Origin: Variovorax sp. PAMC 28711
GTDB taxonomy: Bacteria > Pseudomonadota > Gammaproteobacteria > Burkholderiales > Burkholderiaceae_C
Length of the DNA: 64,000 nucleotides
Assembly: GCF_001577265.1 (NCBI RefSeq)
Contig: NZ_CP014517.1
Coordinates: 4,004,501 to 4,068,500, forward strand
Reading direction: 5' to 3'
The position numbers were made by a program, and so were the translations under genes. Below are positions 1 to 8,118 of the stretch, piece by piece. A model generated the notes under the pieces. The model did no database searches. It worked only from the letters and a program-made list of their open reading frames with translations, and was not told the origin of the DNA. Positions within the stretch are counted from its first letter, which is position 1, and each line of letters starts with the position of its first letter.

Positions 1-1185
1 TGGCAACAGGTTGACCAGCGTGGTCTTGCCCGAGCCCGAAGGGCCGACGAAGGCCACGATCTCGCCGGGTTCGATGGCCAGTGTCACGCCGTCGATGGCG
101 GCGGCTTCGTCTTCGCCGCGGTAGGTGACGCGCACCTGTTGCAGCGCAATGCGGCCTTCCGAGCGCGCCGCCACGTGCTTGCCTTCCGACTCCGAAGCGA
201 CATCGTCGACCAGTGCGAGGCCGCGCTCCAGTGCCGCCAGCCCGCGCGTGATCGGGTTCGCCATGTCGGCCAGGCGACGAATGGGTGCGATGAGCATCAG
301 CATCGCGGTGATGTAGGCCACGAAACCGCCCACGGTGAGACCCTGCTCGCCGCTTTGCCACAGCGCGATCATCACGACGATCGAGAGCGCGACCGAAGCC
401 AGCAACTGGGTGAGCGGCGTCATGGCGGCCGAGGCGATGGTCGATTTCACGGCGAGCCGGTTCAGGCTCTGGCTGAGGCGCTCGAAGCGTTCGGCCTGGC
501 CGGCTTCTGCACCATGCAGCCGCACCACGCGATGTGCCAGCACGTTCTCTTCGACCACATAGGCAAGGTCGTCGGTCGCCTTCTGACCGAGGCGCGTGAG
601 GTGATAGAGGCGCTTGGAGAGCACCTTCATGATCCACGCGACGCCCGGCACCAGCGCGCCGACGATCAGCGTGAGCTTCCAGTTCAGGTAGACGAGATAG
701 GCGAGGAGGGCGATCAGCGTGAAGCCGTCGCGCGACAGGCCCAGCAGGGCCTGCACCAACAACATCGAACCGGTCTGCACTTCGTAGACCACGGTGTTGG
801 AGAGGGCGCTCGCCGACTGCCGCGAGAACAGGGCCAGCTCGGCCGCCAACAGCCGCTCGAAGAGCACGCTGCGCAAGCGCTGCATGCCCTCGTTGGCGAT
901 GCGTGCCAGCGCGTACTGGGAAACAAATTGGGCCAGGCCGCGCACCGCGAACAGCATGACGACGGCGGCGGGCACGGTCCAGAGCGCCAGCTGTCCGCGA
1001 GAGAAACCGCGGTCGAGCAAAGGCTTGAGGAGCGCTGGCATCAGCGGCTCGGTGAGCGCCGCGACCACCGCCGTGAGGAGACCGATGGCCCACCAGCGCC
1101 GCGATCCGCCGAACCATGTCATGAGCCGGGACAACCGGTGCATCAAGGGGCTGCGCACGGGGGCGTCGACAGGGGAAGGCTGCAT
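1..1185 (-). CDS. msbA: Lipid A export ABC transporter/permease MsbA (5' part only)
   Basis: Reading the minus strand from the ATG at 1185 gives 395 codons with no stop before the window edge, so the C-terminal part of the ATPase lies outside. Residues of roughly 30-310 form an exporter-type transmembrane domain. The nucleotide-binding domain begins near residue 335, and a Walker A motif GPSGSGKTT falls at about 381-389, just before the edge. The one-chain TM-NBD layout and family resemblance fit MsbA, the inner-membrane flippase moving lipid A core to the periplasmic leaflet. Other single-chain ABC exporters cannot be fully excluded from this fragment. It diverges from tolB, with 141 bp between the two starts. 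Confidence 0.85.
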   Translation of the reverse strand, partial: MQPSPVDAPVRSPLMHRLSRLMTWFGGSRRWWAIGLLTAVVAALTEPLMPALLKPLLDRGFSRGQLALWTVPAAVVMLFAVRGLAQFVSQYALARIANEGMQRLRSVLFERLLAAELALFSRQSASALSNTVVYEVQTGSMLLVQALLGLSRDGFTLIALLAYLVYLNWKLTLIVGALVPGVAWIMKVLSKRLYHLTRLGQKATDDLAYVVEENVLAHRVVRLHGAEAGQAERFERLSQSLNRLAVKSTIASAAMTPLTQLLASVALSIVVMIALWQSGEQGLTVGGFVAYITAMLMLIAPIRRLADMANPITRGLAALERGLALVDDVASESEGKHVAARSEGRIALQQVRVTYRGEDEAAAIDGVTLAIEPGEIVAFVGPSGSGKTTLVNLLP

Positions 1186-1326
1186 AGGCGGCGGATTCTA
1201 CGGGCGGCTACAAACTCGTCCGATCCAGGCTGTTCACCTTTTGTGACGTGGTGCCCGAGGCGTTGTGTACCATGTGGCCTCGCTTCGATCGGGGAAACTT
1301 TTGCCCCGGAAACCTCTCCGAACTGC

Positions 1327-2643
1327 ATGAACAAGCCGTTGACTGACCTTTTCCCGACTTCTTCTTCATCGTTCCTCGCCCGCCGCGCATTGATTGCGGC
1401 CCTCGCTGCATCCCCCGTCGTTCCCGCGCTGGCCCAGTTCCGCGTCGAGGTGTCGGGCGTGGGCCTGACCCAATTGCCAATTGCGCTGGTGCCCTTCAAG
1501 GGCCAGGATGCGTCGCCGCAAAAGATCTCGGCCATCGTCCAGGCCGACCTCGAACGCAGCGGCCAGTTCCGCGGCGTGGATGCCTCCGGCCAGGCGCTCG
1601 ATGAAGCTTCCCGTCCCGACCTCACCCTGTGGCGTCAGCGCACCGCCGACTCCCTGGTGGTCGGCAGCGTCACGCGACTGGCCGACGGCCGCTACGACGT
1701 GCGTTTCCGCTTGTGGGACGTGGTCAAGGGGCAAGACCTCGGTGGCCAGAGCTACACGGTGCCGCAGGGCGATCTGCGCCTCGCGTCGCACCGCATTGCC
1801 GACTACGTCTACGAAAAACTCACCGGTGAAAAAGGCATTTTCTCGACGCGCATCGCCTACGTCACCAAGGGTGGCAGCCGCTACAGCCTGTGGGTTGCCG
1901 ATGCCGATGGCGAGAACGCGCAATCGGCGCTGGCCAGTCCGGAACCCATCATTTCGCCTTGCTGGTCTTCGAACGGCCAGCAACTCGCCTATGTGTCGTT
2001 CGAGTCGCGCAAGCCGGTCGTCTACGTGCACAACGTGGCCAGCGGCCAGCGCCGGCTGCTCGCGAACTTCAAAGGTTCGAACAGCGCACCCGCGTGGGCA
2101 CCGGACGGCAATTCGCTGGCCGTCACACTGACCCGCGACGGCGGATCGCAGCTCTACACGATCGCTGCCAGCGGCGGCGAACCGCGCCGCCTGACACAGA
2201 GCAGCAGCATCGACACCGAGCCCGTTTATTCGGCCGATGGCAGCACGATCTTCTTCGTGAGCGACCGTGGCGGTGCGCCGCAGATCTACAAGATGGGCGC
2301 CAGCGGCGGCAACCCGACGCGTGTGACGTTCAGCGGCACCTACAACATTTCGCCGTCGATCAGCGCCGATGGCCGGTGGTTGGCCTACATCTCCCGTGTG
2401 GGCGGTGCGTTCAAACTCCATGTGATGGAGTTGGCGACGGGGAATGTCAACGCCATCACGGATACCACAGCCGACGAAAGTCCCAGTTTTGCCCCGAACA
2501 GCAAGCTGCTCGTCTACGCAACGCAGCTGCAAGGCCGCGAAGCACTGATGACCACGACGCTCGACGGAAAGATAAAAGCGCGACTGGCTGGGCAGGCGGG
2601 AGACATTCGGGAACCGGACTGGGGTCCGTTTCAAAAGCAATGA
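1327..2643 (+). CDS. tolB: Tol-Pal system periplasmic beta-propeller protein TolB
   Basis: 438 residues, close to the usual 430. An N-terminal signal peptide ends near ALA-36/Gln-37. Next come the TolB N-terminal domain (about 40-170) and a C-terminal beta-propeller whose blades show the repeated pattern SPxWSxDG/APAWAPDGNS/EPVYSADGS. TolB works in the periplasm, linking Pal to TolA and helping outer-membrane constriction at division. The ATG at 1327 is chosen because it directly precedes the signal peptide; the frame stays open far upstream but overlaps msbA. The pal gene follows after 19 bp. The upstream gene is the divergent msbA, so tolQRA are not directly linked here. Confidence 0.96.
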   Translation: MNKPLTDLFPTSSSSFLARRALIAALAASPVVPALAQFRVEVSGVGLTQLPIALVPFKGQDASPQKISAIVQADLERSGQFRGVDASGQALDEASRPDLTLWRQRTADSLVVGSVTRLADGRYDVRFRLWDVVKGQDLGGQSYTVPQGDLRLASHRIADYVYEKLTGEKGIFSTRIAYVTKGGSRYSLWVADADGENAQSALASPEPIISPCWSSNGQQLAYVSFESRKPVVYVHNVASGQRRLLANFKGSNSAPAWAPDGNSLAVTLTRDGGSQLYTIAASGGEPRRLTQSSSIDTEPVYSADGSTIFFVSDRGGAPQIYKMGASGGNPTRVTFSGTYNISPSISADGRWLAYISRVGGAFKLHVMELATGNVNAITDTTADESPSFAPNSKLLVYATQLQGREALMTTTLDGKIKARLAGQAGDIREPDWGPFQKQ

Positions 2644-2662
2644 TTAACTTGAGGAGTCTGAT

Positions 2663-3175
2663 ATGTTGAAACGCACGATTTATTCGCTGGCCATCGTGGC
2701 CCTGATTGCCGGTTGCTCGTCGGGCACGAAGCTCAACGACGCACCGGTCACCGACCGCACCGGCGGTGCCGGTTCTCAAGGCGCTGCCAGCGGTGTGGCA
2801 CCCGTCACCATCGACCCGAATGCGATGAATGCAGCGGGCCCGGTCGGTGTCTCACGCATCGTGTATTTCGACTACGACAGCTACACGGTCAAGCCTGACT
2901 TCCAGTCGTTGATCGACGGCCATGCCCGTTTCCTGAAGGCCAGCCCGAACCGTCGCGTGTCGATCGAAGGTCACACCGACGATCGCGGTGGTCGCGAATA
3001 CAACCTGGCGCTCGGCCAGAAGCGCTCGGAAGCGGTCCGCCGCGCGCTGGCGCTGCTGGGTGTCAACGATGCCCAGATCGAAGCCGTGAGCTTCGGCAAG
3101 GAAAAGCCGGCCGTGTCCGGCAGCGGCGAGTCGGTGTGGGCGCAAAACCGCCGCGCCGAGATCACCTACCGTTGA
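2663..3175 (+). CDS. pal: Peptidoglycan-associated lipoprotein Pal
   Basis: 170 residues. It starts with a lipoprotein signal and a lipobox LIAGC, with acylated Cys-18 expected. A short Ser/Gly/Ala-rich linker leads to an OmpA_C peptidoglycan-binding domain (about 65-170). That domain shows the signature EGHTDDRGGREYNLALG and the later NRRAEI stretch. Pal anchors the outer membrane to peptidoglycan and binds TolB. A purine-rich GAGGAG-like ribosome site (TTGAGGAGT) precedes the ATG. It sits between tolB and cpoB with tight spacing, so the three are almost certainly one operon. Confidence 0.97.
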   Translation: MLKRTIYSLAIVALIAGCSSGTKLNDAPVTDRTGGAGSQGAASGVAPVTIDPNAMNAAGPVGVSRIVYFDYDSYTVKPDFQSLIDGHARFLKASPNRRVSIEGHTDDRGGREYNLALGQKRSEAVRRALALLGVNDAQIEAVSFGKEKPAVSGSGESVWAQNRRAEITYR

Positions 3176-3177
3176 TC

Positions 3178-3927
3178 ATGGGTCGATTCGCCATTCGGCA
3201 CGCGGCGCTGGCGGCCGCGTTGGCTTGCGCATCCTTCGGCGCGCAAGCGGCCCTGTTCGAAGACGACGAAGCGCGCAAGGCGATCCTCGATCTGCGGCAG
3301 CGTGTCGAAGCGATGCGTGAAGGGACGAACCAGCGCATCGCCGACGAGAACGGCCAATTGCGGCGCAGCCTCCTCGATCTTCAGAGTCAGATCGAAACGC
3401 TGCGGAGCGACATGGCCCGCATGACGGGGCAAAACGAGTTGCTGACCCGTTCCGTGTCCGAGTTGCAGCAGGTTCAAAAAGACGTCGACGAGCGGATGAA
3501 GAAGAGCGAACCATCGACCGTCGCGGTTGACGGACGCGAGTTCACTGCGGATCCGCGTGAAAAGGCCGAGTTCGACGCAGCGCTCGGCGTGTTTCGGTCG
3601 GGTCAGTTTGCGCAGGCCCAGACGGCGTTCGCGTCGTTCGTGAAGGCGCATCCGCAGAGCGGGTACAACCCGTCGGCGCTGTTCTGGCTGGGCAATGCGC
3701 AATATGCGACTCGCAACTACAACGAAGCCATCGCGAATTTCCGCTCGATGTTGTCGTTGGCACCCGACCACGCCAAGGCGCCGGAAGCGGTGCTGTCGAT
3801 CGCCAATTGCCAGATCGAGCTCAAGGACACCAAGGCCGCTCGCCGGACCCTGGAGGACTTGACCAAGGCCTACCCGCAGTCGGAGGCCGCACAGGCCGGT
3901 CGTGAGCGGTTGGCCCGGCTGAAGTAA
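3178..3927 (+). CDS. cpoB: Cell division coordinator CpoB (YbgF, TolA-binding TPR protein)
   Basis: 249 residues from the ATG at 3178, two bases after the pal stop. A signal peptide (about 1-24, ending GAQA) is followed by a coiled-coil trimerisation segment (about 35-110, repeated LRQRVEAM and LRRSLLDLQSQ type heptads). The C-terminal TPR domain contains YNPSALFWLGNAQYATRNY and APEAVLSIANCQ. In E. coli the protein links PBP1B and Lpo activity to Tol-driven outer-membrane constriction. The tolB-pal-cpoB order is the conserved one. The frame is open upstream of 3178 inside pal, but that extension would remove the signal peptide. Confidence 0.95.
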   Translation: MGRFAIRHAALAAALACASFGAQAALFEDDEARKAILDLRQRVEAMREGTNQRIADENGQLRRSLLDLQSQIETLRSDMARMTGQNELLTRSVSELQQVQKDVDERMKKSEPSTVAVDGREFTADPREKAEFDAALGVFRSGQFAQAQTAFASFVKAHPQSGYNPSALFWLGNAQYATRNYNEAIANFRSMLSLAPDHAKAPEAVLSIANCQIELKDTKAARRTLEDLTKAYPQSEAAQAGRERLARLK

Positions 3928-3938
3928 TCCACGCGATC

Positions 3939-4757
3939 TTGAACGCCGCGCCATTCGATTCGTCGGTTGCAGATGCCGGCCTGGCGCGGCGATTCAGCGG
4001 GCTGGAACGCCTCTACGGCGTTGCGGGAGCCTCGCAGATCCGGGCCGCTCACGTGGTCGTCGTGGGCATCGGCGGCGTGGGTTCCTGGGCTGCGGAAGCA
4101 CTTGCGCGCAGCGGTGTCGGCGCCCTCACGCTTATCGACCTGGATCACATTGCCGAGTCGAACATCAACCGGCAGATCCAGGCGCTCGAATCGACTGTCG
4201 GCCAGGCAAAGGTCGAGGCGATGCGGGAACGCATCGCGCTCATCAATCCGGAATGCAAGGTGCTCTCGGTCGATGAATTCGTCGAGCCCGATACCTGGAT
4301 GGCGACAGTCGGCATGGTCGAGGAGCGCCAAGGCCCGATTACTGCAGTGATCGATGCGTGCGATCAAGTCCGCGCGAAAGTTTCGATGGCTGCGTGGGCG
4401 CGCCGAAGCAAGACGGCTTTCATCGTCGCAGGCGCGGCGGGCGGCAAGCGGCTCGCGCATCGGGTCGACATCGAAGACCTTTCGAAAGTCACCCATGACC
4501 CGTTGCTCGCGCAAGTGCGTCACCGGCTGCGAAAAGAGCACGGAGCCCCGCGCGATGGCAAGAGGATGAGTGTGGCCTGCGTGTTCAGTCGCGAGAGCGT
4601 TGCCGCGCCCGATTCGTCCTGCGCTATCGAGGATGCGGACGGGACCTTGAATTGCCATGGCTACGGCTCGGTGGTCGCGGTAACGGCAACTTTCGGGCAA
4701 TGCGCAGCGGGTTGGGTGCTGAATGAAATTGCATCCCGTCAGGACGCTATAATTTGA
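3939..4757 (+). CDS. tcdA: tRNA threonylcarbamoyladenosine dehydratase TcdA (CsdL)
   Basis: 272 residues with a TTG start, the first start codon available in this frame and just before the conserved RFSGLERLYG box. The E1-like ThiF fold shows the ATP-binding loop VVVVGIGGVGSWAAEAL (about 39-55), then DLDHIAESNINRQIQA, a family hallmark. TcdA cyclises t6A to ct6A at position 37 of ANN-decoding tRNAs, working with the CsdA-CsdE sulfur system. It lies 11 bp after cpoB. Its 3' end carries the -10 box of the next gene, tRNA-Lys(UUU), which is one of the expected substrate tRNAs. Confidence 0.93.
   Translation: MNAAPFDSSVADAGLARRFSGLERLYGVAGASQIRAAHVVVVGIGGVGSWAAEALARSGVGALTLIDLDHIAESNINRQIQALESTVGQAKVEAMRERIALINPECKVLSVDEFVEPDTWMATVGMVEERQGPITAVIDACDQVRAKVSMAAWARRSKTAFIVAGAAGGKRLAHRVDIEDLSKVTHDPLLAQVRHRLRKEHGAPRDGKRMSVACVFSRESVAAPDSSCAIEDADGTLNCHGYGSVVAVTATFGQCAAGWVLNEIASRQDAII
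4748..4753 (+). promoter_or_regulatory. Consensus -10 box for tRNA-Lys
   Basis: A perfect TATAAT lies 36 bp upstream of the mature tRNA 5' end and within the last codons of tcdA. An ATGAAA at 4723-4728 (19-bp spacing) is the best -35 candidate and is only a 4/6 match, so the -35 assignment is weak. Confidence 0.65.
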
Positions 4758-4788
4758 GGCTTTGCTGGATATTGCTTCCCGCAAAGAC

Positions 4789-4864
4789 GGGACGTTAGCT
4801 CAGTTGGTAGAGCAGCGGACTTTTAATCCGTTTGTCGTGGGTTCGACCCCCGCACGTCCCACCA
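4789..4864 (+). tRNA. tRNA-Lys (anticodon TTT)
   Basis: 76 nt including an encoded CCA. The acceptor arm GGGACGT pairs with ACGTCCC. The D-arm contains AGCTCAGTTGGTAGAGC. The anticodon loop is CTTTTAA with anticodon TTT and A37 (the t6A/ct6A site). The T-loop is GTTCGACCC. All arms fold without gaps; the only irregular pair is a G-T at the top of the anticodon stem. Confidence 0.98.
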
Positions 4865-4875
4865 AAGTCCTTTGA

Positions 4876-4912
4876 AAATCCCCGTGTGATCGATCACATG
4901 GGGATTTTTTTT
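4876..4912 (+). terminator. Rho-independent terminator of tRNA-Lys
   Basis: A long stem (AATCCCC and TGTGAT pairing with ATCACA and GGGGATT around a CG turn) runs straight into eight Ts. It starts 11 bp after the tRNA CCA end. The A-run on its 5' side means it could also stop transcripts coming from the minus side, where the gene ending at 4990 converges. Confidence 0.9.
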
Positions 4913-4989
4913 GATCCGAAGTCGAACGGGGTTACGGCACAGCACCATAGCCGCTGCACCCACGAAATCCAGTCTTCTCCGGTGCGTAC

Positions 4990-6234
4990 TCAACGCCCGA
5001 ACTGCTCGGCCCAGGCCAACGCCTCCAGGTGCGCCGCGGTCATCCGCGCGACCGGGATGCCGTAGCGTGCCGACAGGATTTCGAGCGTCGCCTCGTCCGC
5101 ACTCTCGCAGCCTCTGGCGATGCCCAGGTAACGTGCGAACGGGCCGTCGTTGCGCAACACGGCGTCCGACACCGAAGCCGGCAAGTTCACCAGCGCGAGC
5201 GCGTCGGCCAGCGGCATGCCCAGCAGCAAGTCCAGCATCGAGAACATTCCCGTCACGAAGGCCAGGTCGGCTTCGGCCGGCGACAGCGTCCCCAGCGCCA
5301 GCAACTCCATCACCCGCCCGCGCACGATCGCCAAGGTGCCGGCTGCCGGTGCCACACTGCCGGCAGCGGTGCTGGCCACCAGCACCGCGGTCCAGCGGAA
5401 CAGCCGCTTCATGCCGACTGTCAGCACCGCGTGCCGGAACGACCCGATCTCCGTTTTCCTGCCGAAGCCGGCCGAGTTGATGTAGCGCAGCAGCTTGAAC
5501 GCCACCGTGGGTTCGCGCTTGAGCAGGTCCTCGATCTCATGGATGTCGGCTTCGCGCATGACCATGTTCATGAGGCTGATCAGCGACGCATGGCCCAGCC
5601 GGATCGAGCGGTCCGGCGTGGCCGGGGGCTGGGTGAACCACAGCCCTTCATAAAGGGTGACGCCAGCCTCGGCCAGGCACTCGAACTCGGCGGCGGTGCG
5701 CACCTGCGTGGCGAACAGGGTGGCCCGGGTACCCGACAGCACGGCGTGGGCGACCGCGGTGGCACGATTGAGTTCGAGTACGCCCATCTCCAGAATCACG
5801 AAGGAGGCCAGCGGCACGAAGGCGGCGTACGCCTTGCCGAGCAGGCGGGAGTCGAAGGCCAGCTGGAAGCCCCGGTCGCGCGCGGCCTGCAGCACGGCAT
5901 GGTCGAGCGGGACGGCTGGCTTGCCGGGCGCGGCGCTCTCCTGGATCTGCAGCACCACGGTGTCCGGGTCCAGCCAGTCGAGTTCGCCTTCGGCCAGTTC
6001 CTGACAGGTGCAGCGCACGAAGGTTGGCTTGAGCAGGCGGGATTCGTCTTCGGTCGGATCTTCGTCGGCCACGCCATCGGCATCGGTCGGCTTCGGTCCG
6101 CGCAGGGACGGTGCGAGCTGGTAGCCGGCGACGGCGCGATGGTGGTCGACCACCACACGACGAGCGCCCATCGGTGGCCTGCCTCGCACGACGTCGGTAG
6201 CGAGTAGCGGGGATTCCTGGATGCGTGTGGACAT
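4990..6234 (-). CDS. HDOD-domain signalling protein with degenerate EAL-like N-terminus (YuxH type)
   Basis: 414 residues in two parts. Residues of about 20-200 resemble an EAL domain of the YuxH class but have no EAL motif and lack the acidic metal ligands (VVVDHHRAVAGYQL stands where the first motif should be), so c-di-GMP hydrolysis is unlikely. Residues of about 205-400 form an HDOD domain (SLISLMNMVMREADIHEIEDLLKREP, then LLRYINSAGFGRKTEIGSFRHAVLTVG). Proteins of this layout act as regulatory scaffolds in motility or stress signalling. A GAF-domain gene lies upstream on the same strand. The function here is unproven. Confidence 0.8.
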   Translation of the reverse strand: MSTRIQESPLLATDVVRGRPPMGARRVVVDHHRAVAGYQLAPSLRGPKPTDADGVADEDPTEDESRLLKPTFVRCTCQELAEGELDWLDPDTVVLQIQESAAPGKPAVPLDHAVLQAARDRGFQLAFDSRLLGKAYAAFVPLASFVILEMGVLELNRATAVAHAVLSGTRATLFATQVRTAAEFECLAEAGVTLYEGLWFTQPPATPDRSIRLGHASLISLMNMVMREADIHEIEDLLKREPTVAFKLLRYINSAGFGRKTEIGSFRHAVLTVGMKRLFRWTAVLVASTAAGSVAPAAGTLAIVRGRVMELLALGTLSPAEADLAFVTGMFSMLDLLLGMPLADALALVNLPASVSDAVLRNDGPFARYLGIARGCESADEATLEILSARYGIPVARMTAAHLEALAWAEQFGR

Positions 6235-6282
6235 GGCGACCCCGAGAGAAACCGGAAATGCGTCCGGTGGCGCTTCCTGAGG

Positions 6283-7005
6283 TTATCGGCGCACTGGGAC
6301 CGAACTTGAGAGCGGCTGTCCGTCGAACGCCGGTTTGGGCAGACAGTGAACCACCGCCTGCGCCACCATGCGAAGCAACTCGAAGTCGTCGTCGTCCAGC
6401 GCGATGGCGTCCGTGTCGAAATGGGAAAGCGTGCCGAGGACCACGCCTTCGGGCGACACGAGCGGGACGGCGTGGTACGAGTTCAGCACGCCCTGGTAAG
6501 CGTTGCCGTCGAGCCGGGCGTCCAGTGCGGAGTTGGCCGTTCTGAATTGCCCGTCGCGGATGGCGAACTGGCAAAAGCTCTGGTTATACGGCACCGACTG
6601 GAGGCTTGCGGGATAGGGCTCACCGCGCTTGTCGACCACCGCGATGTTCACCAGGCGCTCGGCGTCGGGCAATGCGTAGACCGCGCTGTAGCGATGCGGG
6701 ATCTGACGATTCAAGACTTCCAGTGCGGCTTCGAGGCCGCGATCGTCGAGCACTTGGCGGAACTCGGCAAAGGTCGTGTTGATGCGGGTGGTCGAACCCA
6801 GGGTATGCGGCTGCGCCGCCACTTCGAACTCGACCGGGGCATGAGGAATCCATCGACACACCTCGTCGGCGTGACGCACCGCGAGCGAGTACGTCGCGTA
6901 CGACTCGCAGCCTTCCATCATGGGGTGCCCGTCGCTGCCATTCATTTGCCAGCGCCAGCGCTGGGCGGCATCGAGAAAAAAAACGATCTGCATGGTGTTC
7001 TTCAT
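6283..7005 (-). CDS. GAF-domain-containing protein
   Basis: 240 residues from the ATG at 7005 (MKNTMQIVFFLDAAQRW). An in-frame ATG at 7041 preceded by GGGACGA is a possible alternative start. The N-terminal about 80 residues (FFLD..RWRWQMN..EGCESYATYSLAVRHAD) look like a small separate module. The rest matches a GAF sensor: EFRQVLDDRGLEAALEVLN, then NQSFCQFAIRDGQ, SYHAVPLVSPEGVVLGTLSHFD and FELLRMVAQAV. The ligand is unknown. The HDOD/EAL-like gene starts 48 bp downstream on the same strand, which suggests a sensor-output pair. Confidence 0.72.
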   Translation of the reverse strand: MKNTMQIVFFLDAAQRWRWQMNGSDGHPMMEGCESYATYSLAVRHADEVCRWIPHAPVEFEVAAQPHTLGSTTRINTTFAEFRQVLDDRGLEAALEVLNRQIPHRYSAVYALPDAERLVNIAVVDKRGEPYPASLQSVPYNQSFCQFAIRDGQFRTANSALDARLDGNAYQGVLNSYHAVPLVSPEGVVLGTLSHFDTDAIALDDDDFELLRMVAQAVVHCLPKPAFDGQPLSSSVPVRR

Positions 7006-7080
7006 TTCGAGATTTTCACGCTGGGGGTTCTGGTCGCGATCCATTCGTCCCGGACAGATGCGCACTTTAAATCAGGCCGC

Positions 7081-7106
7081 AAAAAAAGGCTCCCGCAGGA
7101 GCCTTT
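7081..7106 (-). terminator. Rho-independent terminator after the 74-aa gene
   Basis: The arms AAAGGCTCC and GGAGCCTTT enclose a short CGCA turn. On the minus strand the stem is followed by a run of Ts (plus-strand A-run at 7081-7087). It lies 17 bp beyond the stop of the small minus-strand gene and separates it from the GAF gene. Confidence 0.82.
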
Positions 7107-7123
7107 CGTTTTCTGGCAAGGTT

Positions 7124-7348
7124 TCAGGCCGCGTCGGCGCCGGGCAGGGTGTGGGCAGAAGACGCGATGGTGGAAAGAAGACCGATCGCGCTGGCACGCA
7201 GCAGCTCCGACTTCAACGCGCCTTCGAGCATGCTGCGCGCCGTTTCTGGCTGCTCGTGGTCGTAACCCTCGTCCAGTTCGCAGTGCAGGTAATAGTCGAC
7301 GCGCGCCATCAATCGTTCGATGGACGCGTTCATGTCTGCCTCGTTCAT
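7124..7348 (-). CDS. Small protein of unknown function (74 aa)
   Basis: I do not recognise this protein. It starts MNEADMNASIERLMARVDYY, has an acidic middle (CELDEGYDHEQPE) and ends with a helical, alanine-rich stretch (ALKSELLRASAIGLLSTIASS). No signal peptide, membrane segment or metal motif is visible. The gene looks real: a strong GGGAGGAA ribosome site sits 4 bp before the ATG at 7348, and a clear terminator follows the stop. About 170 bp upstream is non-coding and must hold its promoter. It therefore appears to be a monocistronic small gene. Confidence 0.65.
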   Translation of the reverse strand: MNEADMNASIERLMARVDYYLHCELDEGYDHEQPETARSMLEGALKSELLRASAIGLLSTIASSAHTLPGADAA

Positions 7349-7521
7349 TTCGTTCCTCCCGTTGGACTCCGCCCCTGAAGGCGTCCCGGCTCCCTGATTT
7401 GTTTATCGCGCATCGCCATTCTGCGAGTGGATGCAGTTTAGACGCAGTGTGTGGTGCGGCCAGCCGGTCCGGCAATAGTGCATCGCACGCCCTCGGTCGG
7501 TCGATGCGAGGGAGGAAGCGG

Positions 7522-8103
7522 TCAACCAATCCGGAAGCGGCCCAGCATGCGTCGCACGGAGGTCAGCCTCGGGGCGTCCGCGCGGGTGGCTTCGACGGCC
7601 GGCAGCGCATGGGCAGGCGGGGGCAGCTGATGGTTCACTGCCCGGGCCACCTTCACGCAGTCCTTGATGTGCTGCTCGCCCAGGGCTCGCAGCGCTGCGT
7701 AGCCGAGCGCTGCCGAGACGATCTGCCCCGCGAGTGGCACGTACTTGGTCGCCTGCTTCGCGGTCAGCCGCATGCCGGCGTGCTTGGCCAGGCGCAGCAA
7801 AAGATCGCGGGTCACCAGCCGGCCCACCAGCAGCGCACCGACGGCCGTGGCGGCCTTCTGGATGCGCTCGCGCTTGTGGGGGGCCAGGTGTTCGACCTGC
7901 TTGACCGACAACCCGAACTCCGCACTGATTTCGGGGATGAGCTTCGAGAGCAAGGCCGCATCGGCTGCCCAGTCCACGCCCGGCAACGGCACCGCACTGG
8001 CCGCGGCTGACAGCAGCGCCTTGCGCCCCAGCAGTTTGCGGCTGCGCTGGATGGCGACCAGCAGCCGTGGATCGCCTCCGGCCAGCTCGATGGAAGACGG
8101 CAT
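7522..8103 (-). CDS. DUF697/EcsC-like hydrophobic protein of unknown function
   Basis: 193 residues, preceded by an AGGAGA ribosome site 7 bp from the ATG at 8103. Two hydrophobic, glycine-rich blocks stand out: LLSAAASAVPLPGVDWAADAALL (about 30-52, partly listed) and TKYVPLAGQIVSAALGY (about 118-135). Together with the intervening helical region they resemble DUF697 proteins (YcjF-like), which are often membrane-associated and sometimes linked to GTPases. No GTPase is encoded nearby. The C-terminus is Pro/Ala/Arg-rich. It lies 15 bp after the ABC-F gene stop on the same strand and may be the last gene of that unit. Confidence 0.6.
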   Translation of the reverse strand: MPSSIELAGGDPRLLVAIQRSRKLLGRKALLSAAASAVPLPGVDWAADAALLSKLIPEISAEFGLSVKQVEHLAPHKRERIQKAATAVGALLVGRLVTRDLLLRLAKHAGMRLTAKQATKYVPLAGQIVSAALGYAALRALGEQHIKDCVKVARAVNHQLPPPAHALPAVEATRADAPRLTSVRRMLGRFRIG

Positions 8104-8118
8104 GGGGACTTCTCCTGA

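Noticed and set aside
4729-4734. TTGCAT as the -35 box for tRNA-Lys
   Set aside because: Spacing to the TATAAT is only 13 bp.
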